Under the pieces are notes generated by a model. It was not told the origin of the DNA, made no database searches, and saw only the letters and a program-made list of their open reading frames with translations. Position numbers and translations under genes: made by a program. A DNA stretch of 64,000 nt from a virus: positions 26,077 to 90,076 of IMG/VR virus record IMGVR_UViG_3300042453_005575; one strand, written 5' to 3'. This document shows positions 1-7,359 of this stretch, piece by piece. How positions within the stretch are numbered: the stretch's first letter is position 1; each line of letters begins with the position of its first letter.

Positions 1-814
1 CCACCCACTCTCCTCGCTTTGCATCCAGTAGACCGCCACACTTACTACAACTCAAGCCTTCTTTACCAATCATTTTCATAGGGTCATTACCTTCTGTTAA
101 AGAATTCCAATGCCCGCACGAGCCGCATTTCATCATCCATTCTAATTGATTCGAAGACTTCCATAACTTATGTATTGTGTTCGTAGAATCTAAAGGAGTT
201 CCTGCGAATATTTCACGTTTATAAGGCGACATTGCCATTGTTTCTTGAACAATCGGTATTTGGTCGTACTGGATGTCTTGAATTTCATCATATACAACAC
301 AATCAATCGCAGGACCACGAGTCCGAGTAGCGTCGTCTTTTACATATCTAAACAGCACACTACTCCGCGTATCATCAAGAATCTTTTCAAACACATCATT
401 TTTAAACCAGCCTTTTACTAAAAGTTTTTTAATTTTAGGACTGTCAAATCTCGGAGGTATATAGTTACTTGAAAAATATTTAGTTGTTAGCTCCTGAGGC
501 CCCACATACATCATCTTGAAATAATTCCATCTAATTAAATTAAGACAAATAAAATTACTTAATAGTGTAGATTTTAAAGTTTTACGACTACACTTCAATA
601 AAAGCTTTTGAGGCATATGATCGTAAATATGCTTCAGCATAGGGAAAGCAGTCAGACTCTGCAGTCTACCTTCGTTATCATAAAGATAATTCTCGACAAA
701 GTGCGAAGGAGGCAGTACCGAAAAAATTAATTGTCGGGCAAGAAACGTGCTTTTAGGACTTTTCTTTCCTAAAAGTTTTTCAATAGTGTCTTTAATTTTA
801 TCATGGGCCATCAT
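1..814 (-). CDS. Terminase large subunit, GpA-like (C-terminus outside window)
   Basis: This is the ATP-driven DNA-packaging motor and nuclease that docks on the portal. About 271 N-terminal residues are visible. A Walker A-like loop, CSRKTLKST, lies near residues 72-80. The Walker B stretch VVYDEIQDI is near 170-178, followed by AGTPLDSTNT. Two Cys pairs (CGSCG near 230 and CSKCGG near 255) precede RGEWV, which is the zinc-binding arrangement typical of GpA-family terminases. The nuclease domain would lie beyond the left edge. The start is ATG at 814 or 811; an in-frame TTG at 850 would add 12 residues. The gene is transcribed away from the rest of the left arm, far from the portal at 49-51 kb. 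Confidence 0.85.
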   Translation of the reverse strand, partial: MMAHDKIKDTIEKLLGKKSPKSTFLARQLIFSVLPPSHFVENYLYDNEGRLQSLTAFPMLKHIYDHMPQKLLLKCSRKTLKSTLLSNFICLNLIRWNYFKMMYVGPQELTTKYFSSNYIPPRFDSPKIKKLLVKGWFKNDVFEKILDDTRSSVLFRYVKDDATRTRGPAIDCVVYDEIQDIQYDQIPIVQETMAMSPYKREIFAGTPLDSTNTIHKLWKSSNQLEWMMKCGSCGHWNSLTEGNDPMKMIGKEGLSCSKCGGLLDAKRGEWV

Positions 815-967
815 AAACGACCGAGCAGGTTGAAAAAAATCATACCGCAAGATACTGCAGTGAATATGTATCGCTTTCTAAGTAGTTCCATAGAGGCATT
901 GCTCAGTATTACTAATCCAGTAATGTCTGGCAAGAAAAAATGTTATCGTGTGTACAAAACTAAATAG
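803..967 (+). CDS. Small basic hypothetical protein, 54 aa
   Basis: This short ORF begins ATGGGCCATCAT and ends TAG. It encodes a Lys/Arg-rich peptide (MGHHKRPSRLKK at the N-terminus, KKKCYRVYKTK at the C-terminus). It would overlap the 5' end of the divergent terminase gene by about 12 bases. It fills an otherwise empty 180-base gap before the next gene. No family is recognised, and a non-coding intergenic region containing divergent promoters is an equally good reading. Confidence 0.3.
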   Translation: MGHHKRPSRLKKIIPQDTAVNMYRFLSSSIEALLSITNPVMSGKKKCYRVYKTK

Positions 968-994
968 TATTTTATCAGAGTATTATATAAACAT

Positions 995-1510
995 ATGCCT
1001 GAAAAATCAGAACAAAAATATACAAAAAAAATAAAAGCTAGAAGAGGAAGACCTCCAGGGTCTAAAAACAAAAAAATTGTAACCCATAAAAAAAGTAGAG
1101 TAGAGAAAGTTAATAATAAAAAAACTCGTTCTAGGGTGAAGATAAGTGCAGTCGAAGAAAAACCTGACAAATTAGCTGCATTCAGGTCTAAGCGAGTAAA
1201 GCCGTTAACTATAGAAAATCTAAAATCCACCCAGGACAAAATTCAAAATTGCAGCCACGATGCAGCTGAAACTGAGGAACTAGATAACCATATTATTATA
1301 AAAGCAGTCAAATGGTTATCACAACATATGCACCACACCGAAGTTCAGTATTATAAAAGTCATTCAAAAAAAAGAAATATGTCTTTTATAAACTGTATGG
1401 TATCCGATATTTTAGGCTTTTTTAATGTAAAAGATACAGACTTGCATAAATATGTTAAAACCAACAAATTCATAGTAAATTACACTAACACAAATGGACT
1501 TCATAAATAA
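995..1510 (+). CDS. AT-hook-containing basic protein
   Basis: This 171-residue protein has a strongly basic N-terminal third. The segment ARRGRPPGSKNKK near residues 16-28 is a textbook AT-hook core (RGRPPGSKNK) for minor-groove binding of AT-rich DNA. The C-terminal 70 residues (AVKWLSQHMHHTEVQYY onward) look globular and are not recognised. The gene overlaps the next gene by 17 bases, suggesting co-transcription with the AAA+ ATPase. DNA binding is inferred from the motif only. Confidence 0.75.
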   Translation: MPEKSEQKYTKKIKARRGRPPGSKNKKIVTHKKSRVEKVNNKKTRSRVKISAVEEKPDKLAAFRSKRVKPLTIENLKSTQDKIQNCSHDAAETEELDNHIIIKAVKWLSQHMHHTEVQYYKSHSKKRNMSFINCMVSDILGFFNVKDTDLHKYVKTNKFIVNYTNTNGLHK

Positions 1511-3080
1511 AATCAACAATTACCATAAAGCTTGTTACTCAGGCTTGTTTGTATTAACCCACGAAGAAGGAAGACTTTCTAGGGAGCTATTGAGCTTGAG
1601 TGACCGAGACCCGGGAATAGCTATACACGAGTGGGACGCCCAAAACGGGTTAGTTTATAGGATAGGTGCAAATGAAGGTGTCCACCCGGACGAAACAAAA
1701 TCTACATCTTATTTGTTAGATTATATTCAAAATTATAAACATACGGACACCATTTTTATCTTGAAAGATTTTCATCTGCATTTTGATAAAGTTATTAATA
1801 TTAGAATGCTTAGGAATGCTTGGAATAAGTTAAAACGCCGCAGAAATATGATAATCTTTGTCGGGCACAAATTCGCTGTTCCTGCAGAGCTGCAGAAAGA
1901 AATCCAGCTGTTAGACTATAATCTCCCTGATGCCGCAGCTATTAACGAGAGGCTTACATTCATCAAAGATTCAATCAACAAAGAGCTGCAAGACTCAAAT
2001 AAGCCTATTATTGAAATAGAGCAATCTATTGCTGAGGCATCTGTAGAGGCTGCCAAAGGCATGACCCATGTGGAAGTCGAGAATGCTTTTGCTATGGCGT
2101 ACGTGACGGCTAAAAAGTTTGATAGTGTTTTTGTTGACGCCGTTTTTCAAGAAAAAATAGCTCAACTTAAGAAAAATGGCCTACTCACATACATGGAACC
2201 AAACATATCATTTGATAATGTGGGTGGTATGTCCGGGCTTAAAAATTGGTTATTGGCGCGTAAAAAAGCTTATTCAAAAGATGCGCGTAGTTATAATCTA
2301 CCTTTACCTAAAGGAATGTTGTTGGCCTCTGTTCCAGGCACTGGCAAATCACTCATATGCAAAGCTATAGCTAAAGAATTTGACTGCCCATTATTTGCGT
2401 TAGATCTTGGGTGCATATTCGACTCTTTAGTCGGCAACAGCGAGAAAAATATGAGAGAAGTTATTAAAACGGTCGAGAGTATAGGTAAGTGCGTAATATT
2501 GATAGACGAAATCGAAAAAGCCCTTAGCAACTCAGCAGTGTCTGGGCAAGGAGATTCAGGCGTAAGCTCACGTATATTCGGCACATTTTTAAGCTGGCTC
2601 AATGATCGAACAAATCCTGCTTTTATAGTGGCTACAACAAATAATCATACGTTGCTTCCTTCTGCGCTTATTCGCAAAGGAAGATTTGACCAGTTATTCT
2701 GGGTAGATCTTCCTAGCGCTGAGGAGCGGAAAGAAATATTCAATGTGGTTATCAAAAAATACGGAAGAGACCCTAGGGATTTTTCGATAAAAACTTTTGT
2801 TTCTGGCGCCGAAAATTTTACAGGTGCAGAAATCGAAGAGGTATTCAAAGATGCTATGTATAGAGCTTTTGATCGTGGAGAAGAAATAGCAGACAATCAT
2901 GTAACTGATGTTTTGGCAGATTTCATTCCTTTTGCTGTGTCGCATGAGGAAGACTTGAAAATAATGCGGCGACAAGCTCAAGGTAAACTTGCGATGGTCA
3001 CATCGGAAGGAGACCCTATCGCCGACGTAGAAAAAAATATGCGCAAGTTGAGCATTGCGCTAGGAGTAGGAGCAGAATAA
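1494..3080 (+). CDS. AAA+ ATPase, Ycf46-like
   Basis: This is a single-ring AAA+ ATPase of 528 residues. The N-terminal half (GLFVLTHEEGRLSRELL; TIFILKDFHLHF near 82-95; NMIIFVGHKFAVP) resembles the degenerate P-loop half of Ycf46-type proteins of chloroplasts and cyanobacteria. The C-terminal half carries Walker A SVPGTGKS near 278-285, Walker B CVILIDEIEKA near 336-344, sensor-1 ATTNN and the arginine-finger-like RKGRFDQ. The nearest AAA relatives are the FtsH/Cdc48 class. The substrate is unknown. A Ycf35-like and a DUF2997-like gene follow within 2 kb, an association that suggests a functional set. Confidence 0.85.
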   Translation: MDFINKINNYHKACYSGLFVLTHEEGRLSRELLSLSDRDPGIAIHEWDAQNGLVYRIGANEGVHPDETKSTSYLLDYIQNYKHTDTIFILKDFHLHFDKVINIRMLRNAWNKLKRRRNMIIFVGHKFAVPAELQKEIQLLDYNLPDAAAINERLTFIKDSINKELQDSNKPIIEIEQSIAEASVEAAKGMTHVEVENAFAMAYVTAKKFDSVFVDAVFQEKIAQLKKNGLLTYMEPNISFDNVGGMSGLKNWLLARKKAYSKDARSYNLPLPKGMLLASVPGTGKSLICKAIAKEFDCPLFALDLGCIFDSLVGNSEKNMREVIKTVESIGKCVILIDEIEKALSNSAVSGQGDSGVSSRIFGTFLSWLNDRTNPAFIVATTNNHTLLPSALIRKGRFDQLFWVDLPSAEERKEIFNVVIKKYGRDPRDFSIKTFVSGAENFTGAEIEEVFKDAMYRAFDRGEEIADNHVTDVLADFIPFAVSHEEDLKIMRRQAQGKLAMVTSEGDPIADVEKNMRKLSIALGVGAE

Positions 3081-3084
3081 CACT

Positions 3085-4104
3085 ATGATTGCGGAAAACA
3101 ACCCAAAAGAATATAAAATAACAGATACACTGCAAAAGTATTACGACAAAGTTTTTCAAGATGGAAAACTTGTGAATGTGCATATAGGCATGTGGGGGAT
3201 GAGCTATAGTTTAACCGAGAATGATATTAAACTGGATAATAAATTACCAGAAACCATTAAACTCGGTAAAAAAATGCTTATTAAGCCTGCAGTATTCAAC
3301 GCATTCAAAAATTATGAACAGCGCGTTCGTAATTTTCTTTATAGTAATTCTTTTGAATTCCCATTAGTGAGCCAAGCGCATTTCGTCCCCAAGTCAAAAT
3401 ACATGGAAGTGTACGGAAAGCTTAATGAAATGGGGAATAAGTATATGGGAATGGTTGATGAGTTTATTGAAAAATACCAGGATTATAAAAAGGAGGCGCT
3501 TGATTATTACGAGCAGCATAAAGATTCAGTGAACGTCGAGCATTTGGAAGAATATTACCCAGAACCTGGGAAAGTTCGCTCTAAGTTTTATTTCGATATT
3601 GTTTCATTCGAGATAACTATACCTGCCGAGTTTAAAAAGTTGGACTTGCACGACGAGATTAACCGTGAAAAAGCTGCGGCCGAAGCTCGGGAGCAGGCGT
3701 TAGTTAATTACGAAGATCAATATTCGAAGCAGCTCGATGTGCATATGGCTAAAATTAGCGATTTTGTTAATGCCGCAACGCTTACCTTGCGTGAAAAGAT
3801 AACAGAGCATTGTGAAGTTGCTTTGAATAAAATTAACAAAAAAGAAATTGTGTCCGATGCCAATATTCGTACACTAATGAAACATATCAAAGAATTCAGA
3901 GAACTGAACTTTGTTGATGATAAAGCTATCGAGGATAAACTTCAAAAAGTAGAAGCGCTTCTACAAGGCGATCATGATTTTAGTAAAGATAAAGACGCTT
4001 TGGGTTTGCTTAAAGAGCACCTCGCAAGCGTTGTCACCGAGGCTGAAAACTTGACAGACTTAGCTAATGTGTCTGGAGAGTATTTTAGGAAACTAAGCGT
4101 TTAA
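3085..4104 (+). CDS. Helical hypothetical protein next to AAA+ ATPase
   Basis: This 339-residue protein follows the AAA+ gene by 4 bases. The N-terminal part contains VNVHIGMWGMSYSLTE and KLGKKMLIKPAVFNAF. The rest is predicted mostly alpha-helical with charged coiled-coil-like stretches near 195-235 and 270-310. Length, composition and position beside an ATPase are reminiscent of the DUF3150 family, but that is only an impression from sequence character. It may be an adaptor or substrate of the ATPase. No catalytic motif is visible. Confidence 0.7.
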   Translation: MIAENNPKEYKITDTLQKYYDKVFQDGKLVNVHIGMWGMSYSLTENDIKLDNKLPETIKLGKKMLIKPAVFNAFKNYEQRVRNFLYSNSFEFPLVSQAHFVPKSKYMEVYGKLNEMGNKYMGMVDEFIEKYQDYKKEALDYYEQHKDSVNVEHLEEYYPEPGKVRSKFYFDIVSFEITIPAEFKKLDLHDEINREKAAAEAREQALVNYEDQYSKQLDVHMAKISDFVNAATLTLREKITEHCEVALNKINKKEIVSDANIRTLMKHIKEFRELNFVDDKAIEDKLQKVEALLQGDHDFSKDKDALGLLKEHLASVVTEAENLTDLANVSGEYFRKLSV

Positions 4105-4109
4105 ACGTT

Positions 4110-4415
4110 ATGGAAATGGATAATCACTCAGACGAAACTTCTACACTCGAACCTCCTAAGCACGATATGCTGCATATCAAATTTAGGGGGGATAAACACG
4201 AATATATTCTTCCTTACTGCGAAGTTGCAAACGGGGTAATAGCAGAGATATTAGAAAATGAAATTGTTATAGCGTCAGTTAAACCTGACGAACACCCTAT
4301 AACCTTGAAATACAAAGAGTTTCTTTCTATTATTGAAAAAACTTTTGATACAAAGCAAATAACATCATTGGCTGTACAAATTCAAGGAGAGTTCGACGTG
4401 TTCAAAATATTATGA
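4110..4415 (+). CDS. Hypothetical protein, 101 aa
   Basis: This is a small acidic protein with alternating beta-like segments (HIKFRGDKHEYILPY, ENEIVIASVKPDEHPI). It lies 5 bases after its upstream neighbour and overlaps the Ycf35-like gene by 4 bases (ATGA), so translational coupling is likely. No family is recognised. It belongs by position to the AAA+/Ycf35/DUF2997 group. Confidence 0.65.
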   Translation: MEMDNHSDETSTLEPPKHDMLHIKFRGDKHEYILPYCEVANGVIAEILENEIVIASVKPDEHPITLKYKEFLSIIEKTFDTKQITSLAVQIQGEFDVFKIL

Positions 4416-4801
4416 GTCACTGCGTTAATATAAAAACCAACTTCAAAAACATCAATACGTTGCTTTCGCAATTTACATCAAAAGGATGGAAGATTGCCTT
4501 GGACGCTAAATGCCGTACATACCCAAGCGACCCCCGTAAAAACGAGGTGCATAAGTATGTGGCTCAAAACCCGAGAAATGGCGGCTATGATGTAGGTATT
4601 GATATCGACAGCTCTGGAAATGCTTATCTTGTATGCGATTTTTTTGATCGCAGTATAGAAGAGCAGTTAGGAAAAGAGTTAAAAGAAATTAAACAAGGTT
4701 ACGCTCTATCCGAGATTAAAAAGTTTATGTATGAGGAAGATCTTGACTACCAGGTTAAAGAACTAGCCACAGGTGAACTAGTAGTAATCGCAGAAAAATA
4801 A
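4412..4801 (+). CDS. Ycf35 / DUF1257-like protein
   Basis: This 129-residue protein begins MSHCVNIKTNFKNINTLLSQ, the characteristic MSHf..IkT..rd...L opening of the DUF1257/Ycf35 family. It continues with YDVGIDIDSSGNAYLVCDFF and a C-terminal helix ending YQVKELATGELVVIAEK, matching the family ending in which a short beta pair follows the ALxEIKKF helix. The biochemical function of the family is unknown. In cyanobacteria and plastids, members are chloroplast-type conserved proteins. Here it is translationally coupled to the upstream 101-aa gene and sits downstream of a Ycf46-like ATPase. Confidence 0.75.
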   Translation: MSHCVNIKTNFKNINTLLSQFTSKGWKIALDAKCRTYPSDPRKNEVHKYVAQNPRNGGYDVGIDIDSSGNAYLVCDFFDRSIEEQLGKELKEIKQGYALSEIKKFMYEEDLDYQVKELATGELVVIAEK

Positions 4802-4802
4802 C

Positions 4803-5081
4803 ATGCATAAATTAAAAATTGCCTCAAAAAACTTCGAAGACATAAAATCAAAATTGGCCCGGTCTTTAAAAGAAACTCTGTATAATGAATGCTCGCCTCC
4901 TCCGAATGAGCTCCATATACCTTATGGATCAGTGGTGGAGGATAAGGAAGAGCCATACACAGCACTAGCTGTCGTTACATATATAGTAAGATGCCCTGGA
5001 GAAAAAAAGCATACGGTGCATATTAAATTCAAATACGATAAAGAAGGAAAATTCTTAAGAGATACTATGGAATATGTCTAA
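4803..5081 (+). CDS. Hypothetical protein, 92 aa
   Basis: This small protein lies between the Ycf35-like and DUF2997-like genes. Its 3' end overlaps the next start by 8 bases. It contains YTALAVVTYIVRCP and HTVHIKFKYDKEGKFL, beta-strand-like segments. No family is recognised. Confidence 0.65.
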   Translation: MHKLKIASKNFEDIKSKLARSLKETLYNECSPPPNELHIPYGSVVEDKEEPYTALAVVTYIVRCPGEKKHTVHIKFKYDKEGKFLRDTMEYV

Positions 5082-5274
5082 AAAAATCGTATTTAAAATA
5101 AATAAAAATGGAGATGTGCTTATAGATAAAGTGGAAGGCTATGGTTCTGGGTGTTTGGAAGCCACAAAATTCATAGAAGGAAAGCTGGGTTCTGTGGATG
5201 AAGCCACACGTAAATTTACCAGCGAATACGAAGAGCTTCCTCCGGTAGAAACATCCGAAGTAGCTAAGCATTAA
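5074..5274 (+). CDS. DUF2997-like protein
   Basis: This 66-residue protein has a beta-hairpin (KIVFKINKNGDVLIDKVEG) followed by GSGCLEATKFIEGKLG. That block corresponds to the conserved GxSCLEATKFLE block of DUF2997 proteins, and the tail is short and proline/glutamate-rich. The function of the family is unknown. DUF2997 genes are typically found beside DUF1257/Ycf35 genes in cyanobacteria, which agrees with the gene order here and supports both assignments. Confidence 0.72.
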   Translation: MSKKIVFKINKNGDVLIDKVEGYGSGCLEATKFIEGKLGSVDEATRKFTSEYEELPPVETSEVAKH

Positions 5275-5277
5275 AAT

Positions 5278-5541
5278 ATGCCCTCTGTTATTTATATAGA
5301 TAACGCGGGGTGTATAACGGGGTTAGCCGACGACACACTCGATAAATTAGGTTTTCTCGGGACAAAAACCGTGGAAAGAGTTTCCGAAATAGAATTCAAC
5401 CACGATATACAAAAGTGGGTGGCAATTTCATCGAAAACACAAAAGGTTATTTCGACTGACACTGTCCGCAGTGTTCTAATCGATAAAGAGCGAGAGTACC
5501 TTAACTCCCAATTAGAGCAATCGTTTGCTCTTAAACGATAA
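5278..5541 (+). CDS. Hypothetical protein, 87 aa
   Basis: This small protein (MPSVIYIDNAGCITGL...) starts 3 bases after the DUF2997-like gene and ends just before a strong hairpin at 5550-5584. No family is recognised. It looks like the last member of the co-transcribed group that starts at 995. Confidence 0.6.
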   Translation: MPSVIYIDNAGCITGLADDTLDKLGFLGTKTVERVSEIEFNHDIQKWVAISSKTQKVISTDTVRSVLIDKEREYLNSQLEQSFALKR

Positions 5542-5549
5542 TAATTAAT

Positions 5550-5584
5550 GGGGTTGGTCGCCTACATCGGTCGCGGCCAACCCC
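5550..5584 (+). terminator. Strong RNA hairpin without U-tract
   Basis: GGGGTTGGTCGC at 5550-5561 and GCGGCCAACCCC at 5573-5584 form a 12-bp stem with one G-U pair and an 11-nt loop. It lies 9 bases after a stop codon. The sequence after it is AAATTATTT rather than a clean T-run, so it may be a weak terminator, a processing site or an mRNA-stability structure. It overlaps the longest possible reading frame of the next gene, which argues that the true start is downstream at 5608. Confidence 0.6.
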
Positions 5585-5607
5585 AAATTATTTACAAACC
5601 GCAATAT

Positions 5608-5979
5608 ATGAATCGTATAAAAACAGAAATTCTTCATTTTAAACAAGGTAAAAGCCACGATAAAGTTTATATCGTTGAGGTGCTCGAGCACGATAAGCAG
5701 TATTATGTTTACGCCTATTATGGTAAAAGAACACAAGAGCACCTTGTGAGGCAGTTCAAACATATCGCTGATTTCCAAGGCGAAGCTGTTGATCATTTTA
5801 ATTTACTGGTTAGAAAAAAAATTAAAGCAGGCTATAAAATGCTTGCGAATAATTCTCATATAGATATCCCTGGTATGAAGCATTTGTTGTCCGTCCATTC
5901 GGTTAAAACCGATATGGTGAAAAAAATTGAAAAAGCTGAAGAAAAAATTGTTATAGAACATAGAAAATTATTGGTATGA
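5608..5979 (+). CDS. WGR-domain-like protein
   Basis: This 123-residue protein contains KVYIVEVLEHDKQYYVYAYY, then GKRTQEHLVRQFKHIADF and AVDHFNLLVRKKIKAGYK. That is the strand, GR-turn, FxxxxxA and KxxxGY pattern of WGR domains, which bind nucleic-acid ends in PARPs and occur beside DNA ligases. I chose ATG 5608. An in-frame ATG at 5548 would add 20 residues, but these are encoded by the hairpin stem and loop. The stop overlaps the SbcD start (ATGA). A nucleic-acid-binding role with the SbcCD nuclease is inferred. Confidence 0.6.
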   Translation: MNRIKTEILHFKQGKSHDKVYIVEVLEHDKQYYVYAYYGKRTQEHLVRQFKHIADFQGEAVDHFNLLVRKKIKAGYKMLANNSHIDIPGMKHLLSVHSVKTDMVKKIEKAEEKIVIEHRKLLV

Positions 5980-7076
5980 GCAAAAAATTTATAGTTTTTT
6001 CTGACCAACACTTGGAAGCTAAGCTGTATAATCTCCCGGACTTAGAAAAAGATAACCGGCAACTATTCACTGATGTAATAAATATTGCAGTAGAGCTTGA
6101 AGTAGATTACTTGATTTCTGTTGGTGACTTATTTGATAATAATCGCCCCAGCTCTGAAACTATAACTTTTGTTTCGAGTGAAGTAGCCAGGCTAAAAAAA
6201 AGCGGTGTAACCCCTTTAGCTATCGCCGGAGATCACAGCAAGCCTATCGACGGGGCTACATGGGAAACTATCTGCGGCTTCCAAAGTGTGAATATTGTTT
6301 CGGAGTTCGTAGGATTTGATTATATGGATAACCCTCAAGAGGTGCTGAGGCGTATAAACAATGAGCTTAGCGTAAGACCGCGAGATTCGGTGGAATTCAT
6401 ATTTATGCACCAGCAAATACCAGAAATATGGCCTTTTTGCGATGAAAAGAAAAAAATACATTTAAAAGATATCGACCTGGGTAATCATTGCGCGTCGATG
6501 AAAGCCTTTTTCCTGGGCGACATACATAAACGCCAAGACATACGCTACAAAGACATAGTTTGTGGTCGTGAAATATTTGCAGGTTACTGCGGAAGCTTAG
6601 GAGTGACCGCGTCCGATGAAACTAAGAAAGAGGGGCTGTACTATTGGAATGGACAAAAATTGGAGTTAATCGAATACAAGCTCCCTAGGAAATTTATAAC
6701 TATTGATGTGACAAAACAGTCCCTAGAGATTTTGACTCAGGAGCTATTTAAAGAATACTTGGGAGTAGCGGCAAAACCTGTGTTTATATGCAGAGTGGAT
6801 AATGGTGTGAAGATCGAGCATAAGCTTGATTTTTTATACGACTTAGGGCATGTCAGATTCACAAGAGTTAAACAAACTATCGAAGGTACAGAAGAGATGC
6901 TCAACATTAGATCTGAATTGAAAACTACCGAAAGACTGGCCAATGTTTTGAAAGACTTAACGCAGCCTTTGGAAAACAATACGGAAGTTTACAACGCAGC
7001 TTATAGTTTGTTAGTGGACGAAGATCCTAAAAGAATATTAGACAATTTATATGCAACCATAATTGAAAAACCTTAA
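5976..7076 (+). CDS. SbcD/Mre11-like recombination nuclease subunit (gp47-like)
   Basis: This metallophosphoesterase nuclease of 366 residues is expected to pair with the SbcC-like ATPase downstream for DNA end processing and recombination-dependent replication. Visible motifs are SDQH (Asp10, His12), GDLFDNN near 49-55, FMHQQ near 143 and FLGDIHKR near 179-186 (GDxH). The motif that is normally GNHD reads AGDHS near 83-87, so the metal-binding and catalytic Asn appears replaced by Asp. The overall order and length match phage gp47 proteins. Confidence 0.88.
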   Translation: MSKKFIVFSDQHLEAKLYNLPDLEKDNRQLFTDVINIAVELEVDYLISVGDLFDNNRPSSETITFVSSEVARLKKSGVTPLAIAGDHSKPIDGATWETICGFQSVNIVSEFVGFDYMDNPQEVLRRINNELSVRPRDSVEFIFMHQQIPEIWPFCDEKKKIHLKDIDLGNHCASMKAFFLGDIHKRQDIRYKDIVCGREIFAGYCGSLGVTASDETKKEGLYYWNGQKLELIEYKLPRKFITIDVTKQSLEILTQELFKEYLGVAAKPVFICRVDNGVKIEHKLDFLYDLGHVRFTRVKQTIEGTEEMLNIRSELKTTERLANVLKDLTQPLENNTEVYNAAYSLLVDEDPKRILDNLYATIIEKP

Positions 7077-7092
7077 CCCCCAAAATATAGAC

Positions 7093-7359
7093 ATGAACAG
7101 AGAACCTTTGAGTAATTTGCTATTAGAATACCCTCTTCTTGCGGTATCCAAACATATCCAACAAGATAATTTTTTAAATGACGAGGTGGCGGACTTTAGA
7201 TGTTTTGAAACTATAAACTTACTTACTATTGACAGTTATGGAACTCACCAAGCTGATAATGAAAAATTTTCGAGCGCACAAAGCTTTATCCCTAAACCTA
7301 GCGCAGGGAATCACTGGAATAATCGGAGGAAACGGAACCGGCAAGTCCAGTATAGTTGA
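7093..7359 (+). CDS. Possible small protein overlapping SbcC start
   Basis: An 88-codon frame starts at ATG 7093, 17 bases after the SbcD stop. Its last 40 codons overlap the SbcC-like gene in another frame and show no protein-like character. The first 50 (MNREPLSNLLLEYPLLAVSK...) look plausible and fill an otherwise unexplained 160-base gap. The gap may instead be an untranslated leader. Confidence 0.3.
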   Translation: MNREPLSNLLLEYPLLAVSKHIQQDNFLNDEVADFRCFETINLLTIDSYGTHQADNEKFSSAQSFIPKPSAGNHWNNRRKRNRQVQYS

